From NCBI GenBank assembly GCA_937976325.1, contig CALJSD010000113.1, positions 1 to 15,888 on the forward strand: a stretch of DNA of 15,888 bases. Reading direction: 5' to 3'. This document shows, piece by piece, positions 13,418 to 15,888 of this stretch. The number at the start of each line of letters is the position of its first letter. Position 1 is the first letter of the stretch. A program made the translations under genes and the position numbers. The DNA is from an uncultured Carnobacterium sp. Lineage in GTDB: Bacteria > Bacillota > Bacilli > Lactobacillales > Aerococcaceae. The notes below the pieces were generated by a model, which was not told where the DNA came from, did not search any database, and saw only the letters and a list, made by a program, of their open reading frames with translations.

Positions 13418-13491
13418 AAAAAAGCAAAAACAGAGCCAGCAGCTCTTTCTAGTTGCTGGCTCTTTCTTTAAATTTTACAGTAGCTAACTTA
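13418..13491. repeat. Direct repeat copy 2 (terminator plus decayed permease end)
   Basis: Second copy of the sequence at 9034-9107. The terminator stem (13432-13444 with 13451-13463) is intact, while similarity to the coding part falls off. Confidence 0.8.
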
Positions 13492-13500
13492 AACTAAAGA
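13467..13500 (-). pseudogene. Remnant of a second ABC-2 permease 3' end
   Basis: In the frame corresponding to the intact permease, this stretch reads FKLATVK against VKFATVK, after which the stop codon has changed to TTT and upstream codons carry several stops. Position relative to the adjoining terminator copy is the same as in the intact operon. Only about eight residues are recognisable, so identification rests on the repeat alignment. Confidence 0.5.
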
Positions 13501-13964
13501 ATTATTAATTTTTCAAGCCCTCAAAATACAAAATCTTATTAAGCTAAACTCGAATATGAAGCAGAAATTATTCAAAATTTAACTTAGCATTGCTTTCTAT
13601 CTTTGATATAAAATATATAAATTTCAAAATAAATACTTATTACTCTACGTTTTCAATCAAACCACTTCACACAAAATAACTTACTTCTATTTCAAATTGG
13701 CAGTTCTTTTGATTTAACAGCAATAGTATATAAAATTCGATGAAAGCAATTTAATGTGTTTCTGATTTTGCAGGATTATCATTTAAATTGCACTTAAATT
13801 TCCAAATAACATCTTATTTTTGTTGTTGCAAATATACCCAGTATCCCCTCGTGTTGTGAGAAGCAAACATAATATTTGGAGCATTTATTACTGAAAAAAT
13901 ATTATATCTTGTTGAAACTTAAAACGTGTTCTAACCTTCCAATGAAAATAGCAGTTAATTAAGT

Positions 13965-14009
13965 AAAAAAATAAATCTCTTTTACTGGATTAACCAAAAA
14001 AGAGATTTA
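13965..14009 (-). terminator. Terminator of the AT-rich orphan gene
   Basis: A perfect 12-bp stem (13972-13983 with 13998-14009) with a 14-nt loop is followed on the minus strand by a seven-T run. It lies 33 bp past the stop codon. Confidence 0.75.
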
Positions 14010-14042
14010 CTTAAAGAATTACTAGTTGATATGATATTTAAA

Positions 14043-15038
14043 CTATTTGTATTTATATTTTAATTTATCTCCAATTCGTGTTTGTTTATTGAAAACATTA
14101 AATTTAACAAACCCATTTTCTTTCATAAATCTTGCTCTGGAACTATACATTGTAATTTTAACTTTTTCATCATTCTCATAGTAAGTTGGAACTTTCAAAA
14201 CAAAATCACAATTATAAACTTTTTTATCTTTAAAATAAGCTACTAGTTTAAATGCGCAAGATGTTTCCGAGAAAAGATTCAACTTAATACCAATGTAATC
14301 ATTCGCAAGTATTTTAAATTTCCCTTCAAGATTACAATTTTCATTTTTATTAACCAAAAAGTCAATATCGTAATTAAAATCTTTATCAGCCACAGGAGCA
14401 CATACTATTATAGGTATATATATTAATTTATCACCATATAATTTTAAAGGATAAGATTTTAAAAGATAGTCTGAAGAGTCGAATATCTTAATCGATAGAT
14501 TTTCATAATTATTTTTAATCATAAAATTTGTGATGTTTTCAGATAGATTCTTAACATAAACTTGTTCGATTAAACCTCGTTCCAATTTAAATTTAAAAAC
14601 CTCTTCTGCTATAATTTTTTCATCCGTAGTATCCTCTATAGTATATTTAACTTTATAAGTTTTTTCCTCTTTCTGATTAGTTCCATTATTTACTGCAAAA
14701 ATTGTAAAAACTTGTGATTCATTATCATAATCGCAATCTAATAACGTTTTATCAAATTCTATTTCGTTATAATTTTGAATAGATATATTTAAATCAGAAT
14801 TATTTATTCTTTTCTCTATTTCAGCGTCGTTCTTAAAGTATAATATCACCTCAGCCATTCCATAACTAACTATTTCATCAGTAGCTTCATGACTATGCCC
14901 ATCTAAGCTAACAAATTCGTAAGCTACCCCATGTTCAAACTCAACTTCTATTTGATTCTGAATAATCTGTTCAGCATATTCAGCAGGTTTTCTAAATTTC
15001 ATCGCTTTACTTATCAGTTTCAACAATTTCTGTTTCAT
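14043..15038 (-). CDS. Hypothetical AT-rich protein next to tRNA-Lys
   Basis: A 331-residue protein I do not recognise. It has no signal peptide or TM helix. The first 30 residues are basic and helical; the rest is rich in Lys, Glu, Asn, Asp, Ile and Tyr in short alternating strands, suggesting several beta-rich domains. Base composition is clearly lower in GC than all neighbouring genes, and codons are dominated by A/T-ending forms. GAGGGAT lies 6 nt upstream of the ATG, and a terminator follows, so it is probably expressed. Its position 50 bp beyond the 3' end of tRNA-Lys and next to decayed DNA is typical of horizontally acquired cargo, though no integrase is visible. Function unknown. Confidence 0.7.
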   Translation of the reverse strand: MKQKLLKLISKAMKFRKPAEYAEQIIQNQIEVEFEHGVAYEFVSLDGHSHEATDEIVSYGMAEVILYFKNDAEIEKRINNSDLNISIQNYNEIEFDKTLLDCDYDNESQVFTIFAVNNGTNQKEEKTYKVKYTIEDTTDEKIIAEEVFKFKLERGLIEQVYVKNLSENITNFMIKNNYENLSIKIFDSSDYLLKSYPLKLYGDKLIYIPIIVCAPVADKDFNYDIDFLVNKNENCNLEGKFKILANDYIGIKLNLFSETSCAFKLVAYFKDKKVYNCDFVLKVPTYYENDEKVKITMYSSRARFMKENGFVKFNVFNKQTRIGDKLKYKYK

Positions 15039-15088
15039 AATCTATCCCTCTGTTTTTGGTCGCGCTTACATTTTTTAATAATTATAAA

Positions 15089-15161
15089 TGCCCCCTACAG
15101 GGCTCGAACCTGTGACCCATAGATTAAGAGTCTACTGCTCTACCAACTGAGCTAAGGAGGC
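15089..15161 (-). tRNA. tRNA-Lys (anticodon CTT)
   Basis: The minus strand folds as a 73-nt cloverleaf: acceptor GCCTCCT/AGGGGGC, D-arm GCTC...GAGC, anticodon stem GTAGA/TCTAT with loop CTCTTAA (anticodon CTT, lysine codon AAG), T-arm ACAGG-TTCGAGC-CCTGT and discriminator A. CCA is not encoded. Confidence 0.96.
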
Positions 15162-15176
15162 ATTGATTACGTTTTT

Positions 15177-15204
15177 AGTATAGCACTTTGAAGTTAAAAT
15201 GCAA
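15177..15204 (-). promoter_or_regulatory. Promoter of tRNA-Lys
   Basis: An extended -10 TGCTATACT (TATACT at 15177-15182) with TTGCAT (15199-15204) 16 bp upstream on the minus strand. Confidence 0.6.
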
Positions 15205-15272
15205 TTGTTTTTAGGATTTTTTTCAAAAAATGCTAAAGTTTACTCAAAAAAATAGTTATTCAGTATCGTTTA

Positions 15273-15281
15273 TGGTAGAAT
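15273..15281 (+). promoter_or_regulatory. Probable promoter of pnp (extended -10)
   Basis: TGGTAGAAT with TAGAAT at 15276-15281. The -35 region is weak. A start near 15288 would give a leader of about 130 nt. Confidence 0.5.
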
Positions 15282-15301
15282 TATTGCGTATGACAATCAA
15301 G

Positions 15302-15392
15302 GAGTATTCTTTTTAGCGTGCTTACTTTAGAAATATAAGAAGGTGAGTTTTTCGTCTGTTTATATTTCTAAAAGTAGGTTTAAAAGATACTC
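15302..15392 (+). promoter_or_regulatory. Long stem-loop in the pnp leader
   Basis: Outer stem GAGTAT/ATACTC (302-307 with 387-392 of the 15000s) continues as CTTTT/AAAAG (15309-15313 with 15382-15386). An inner stem of about 18 bp with one bulge (15321-15338 with 15360-15378) closes a 21-nt loop. It resembles in placement the E. coli pnp leader hairpin that RNase III cuts to start PNPase autoregulation. Confidence 0.7.
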
Positions 15393-15420
15393 TTAAATAT
15401 AGAAGAAAAGGAGAATCGAT

Positions 15421-15888
15421 ATGTCAGAGAAAAAAGTATATAGCTATGAATGGGGCGGTAGACTGTTACAAGTTGAAATCGGCCAATTAGCAAAACAAGC
15501 AAATGGTGCTGTCTTAGTTCGTTATGGAGATACAGTGGTATTAACAGCAGCCGTTGGTACAAAACAAGCAAAGGATACAGATTTCTTCCCATTAACAGTG
15601 AACTATGAAGAAAAAATGTATGCAGCAGGTAAAATTCCTGGAGGATTTATTAAACGTGAAGGACGTCCAAGTGAACATGCGACATTAACAGCTCGTTTAA
15701 TTGACCGTCCAATTCGTCCAATGTTTGCGGAAGGTTTCCGTAATGAAGTTCAAATTACAAATACTGTAATGTCTGTAGATCCAAACTGTCCACCAGAAAT
15801 GGCAGCAATGTTTGGTTCAAGTTTAGCATTATGTATTTCAGATATTCCATTTGATGGTCCAATTGCTGGAGTAGATCTTGGTCGTGTA
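15421..15888 (+). CDS. pnp: Polyribonucleotide nucleotidyltransferase (PNPase), 5' part
   Basis: The first 156 codons of PNPase, cut by the window edge (full length is about 700 residues). PNPase degrades RNA 3'-5' by phosphorolysis and acts in mRNA turnover. The visible part is the first RNase PH domain: the start MSEKKVYSYEWGGRLLQVEIGQ, GDTVVLTAAVGT (about 40-51), FFPLTVNYEEKMYAAGKIPGGF (60-81) with the conserved basic FIKREGRPSE (81-90) and TARLIDRPIRPMF (95-107). AAAAGGAG precedes the ATG by 7 nt. A long structured leader lies upstream, and tRNA-Lys is divergent. No rpsO gene is in front, unlike in many Firmicutes. Confidence 0.97.
   Translation, partial: MSEKKVYSYEWGGRLLQVEIGQLAKQANGAVLVRYGDTVVLTAAVGTKQAKDTDFFPLTVNYEEKMYAAGKIPGGFIKREGRPSEHATLTARLIDRPIRPMFAEGFRNEVQITNTVMSVDPNCPPEMAAMFGSSLALCISDIPFDGPIAGVDLGRV

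Larger units (their letters stand above)
13183..14042. other. AT-rich gene-free region with decayed transporter remnants
   Basis: About 860 bp without a credible gene. It holds a short hairpin (13238-13258), a near-exact copy of the 9048-9079 terminator with a decayed permease end (13418-13500), and the terminator of the gene that follows (13965-14009). Short readings here (up to about 33 codons on the minus strand near 13780-13890) lack ribosome binding sites. The rest is AT-rich with many stops in all frames, which fits degraded coding DNA. Confidence 0.7.

Noticed and set aside
13750..13900. Short minus-strand frames (18-33 codons) as possible pheromone precursors
   Set aside because: No ribosome binding sites, no double-glycine leader, and they lie in decayed AT-rich DNA.
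13183..14042. CRISPR array
   Set aside because: No regularly spaced repeats. The only repeat is the single terminator copy.

Overview
The window is a chromosomal stretch from a low-GC Gram-positive bacterium. Gene families, strong AGGAGG-type ribosome binding sites and the NikMN/CbiMN-Q-O, HrtAB-like and ComD/BlpH-like modules point to Lactobacillales, possibly Carnobacteriaceae or a relative. No ribosomal RNA is present, so the genus is a guess. tRNA-Lys(CTT) and the start of pnp anchor the right end.

Layout. 1-1250: an RsmC-like methyltransferase and a small GNAT protein, both on the minus strand, separated by what looks like a small RNA gene carrying several C-rich anti-Shine-Dalgarno loops. 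1300-3950: a plus-strand ECF-type nickel/cobalt uptake operon (fused M-N component, Q, O) that ends in a bidirectional terminator. 3902-4069: a second candidate small RNA on the minus strand, with perfect -35 and -10 hexamers. 4096-7693: a minus-strand operon of MacB/FtsX-type permease, ATPase, OmpR-type regulator and sensor kinase. It resembles HrtBA-HssRS heme detoxification and has an 11-bp-period direct repeat at its promoter. 7741-9079: a plus-strand pair (six-TM membrane protein, GNAT) that ends in a terminator shared with the next, convergent operon.

9086-13182 is the most interesting block. It holds an ABC-2 permease/ATPase pair, a ComD/BlpH/AgrC-like GHKL kinase with a LytTR response regulator, and a divergent 119-residue protein of unknown family. 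A well-formed LytTR-type direct repeat (two ACCGTT-type 9-mers, 12-bp spacer) lies upstream of the transporter operon, so the regulator probably controls the transporter. A second 21-bp-period repeat lies between the regulator gene and the orphan gene. No pheromone precursor is visible.

13183-14042 is an AT-rich stretch without genes. It contains a near-identical copy of the transporter operon's terminator attached to a decayed permease 3' end, so a related transporter operon probably once stood there. 14043-15038 is a very AT-rich orphan gene next to the 3' end of tRNA-Lys, which suggests acquired DNA. The window ends with pnp, whose leader holds a long stem-loop of the kind that RNase III and PNPase could use for autoregulation.
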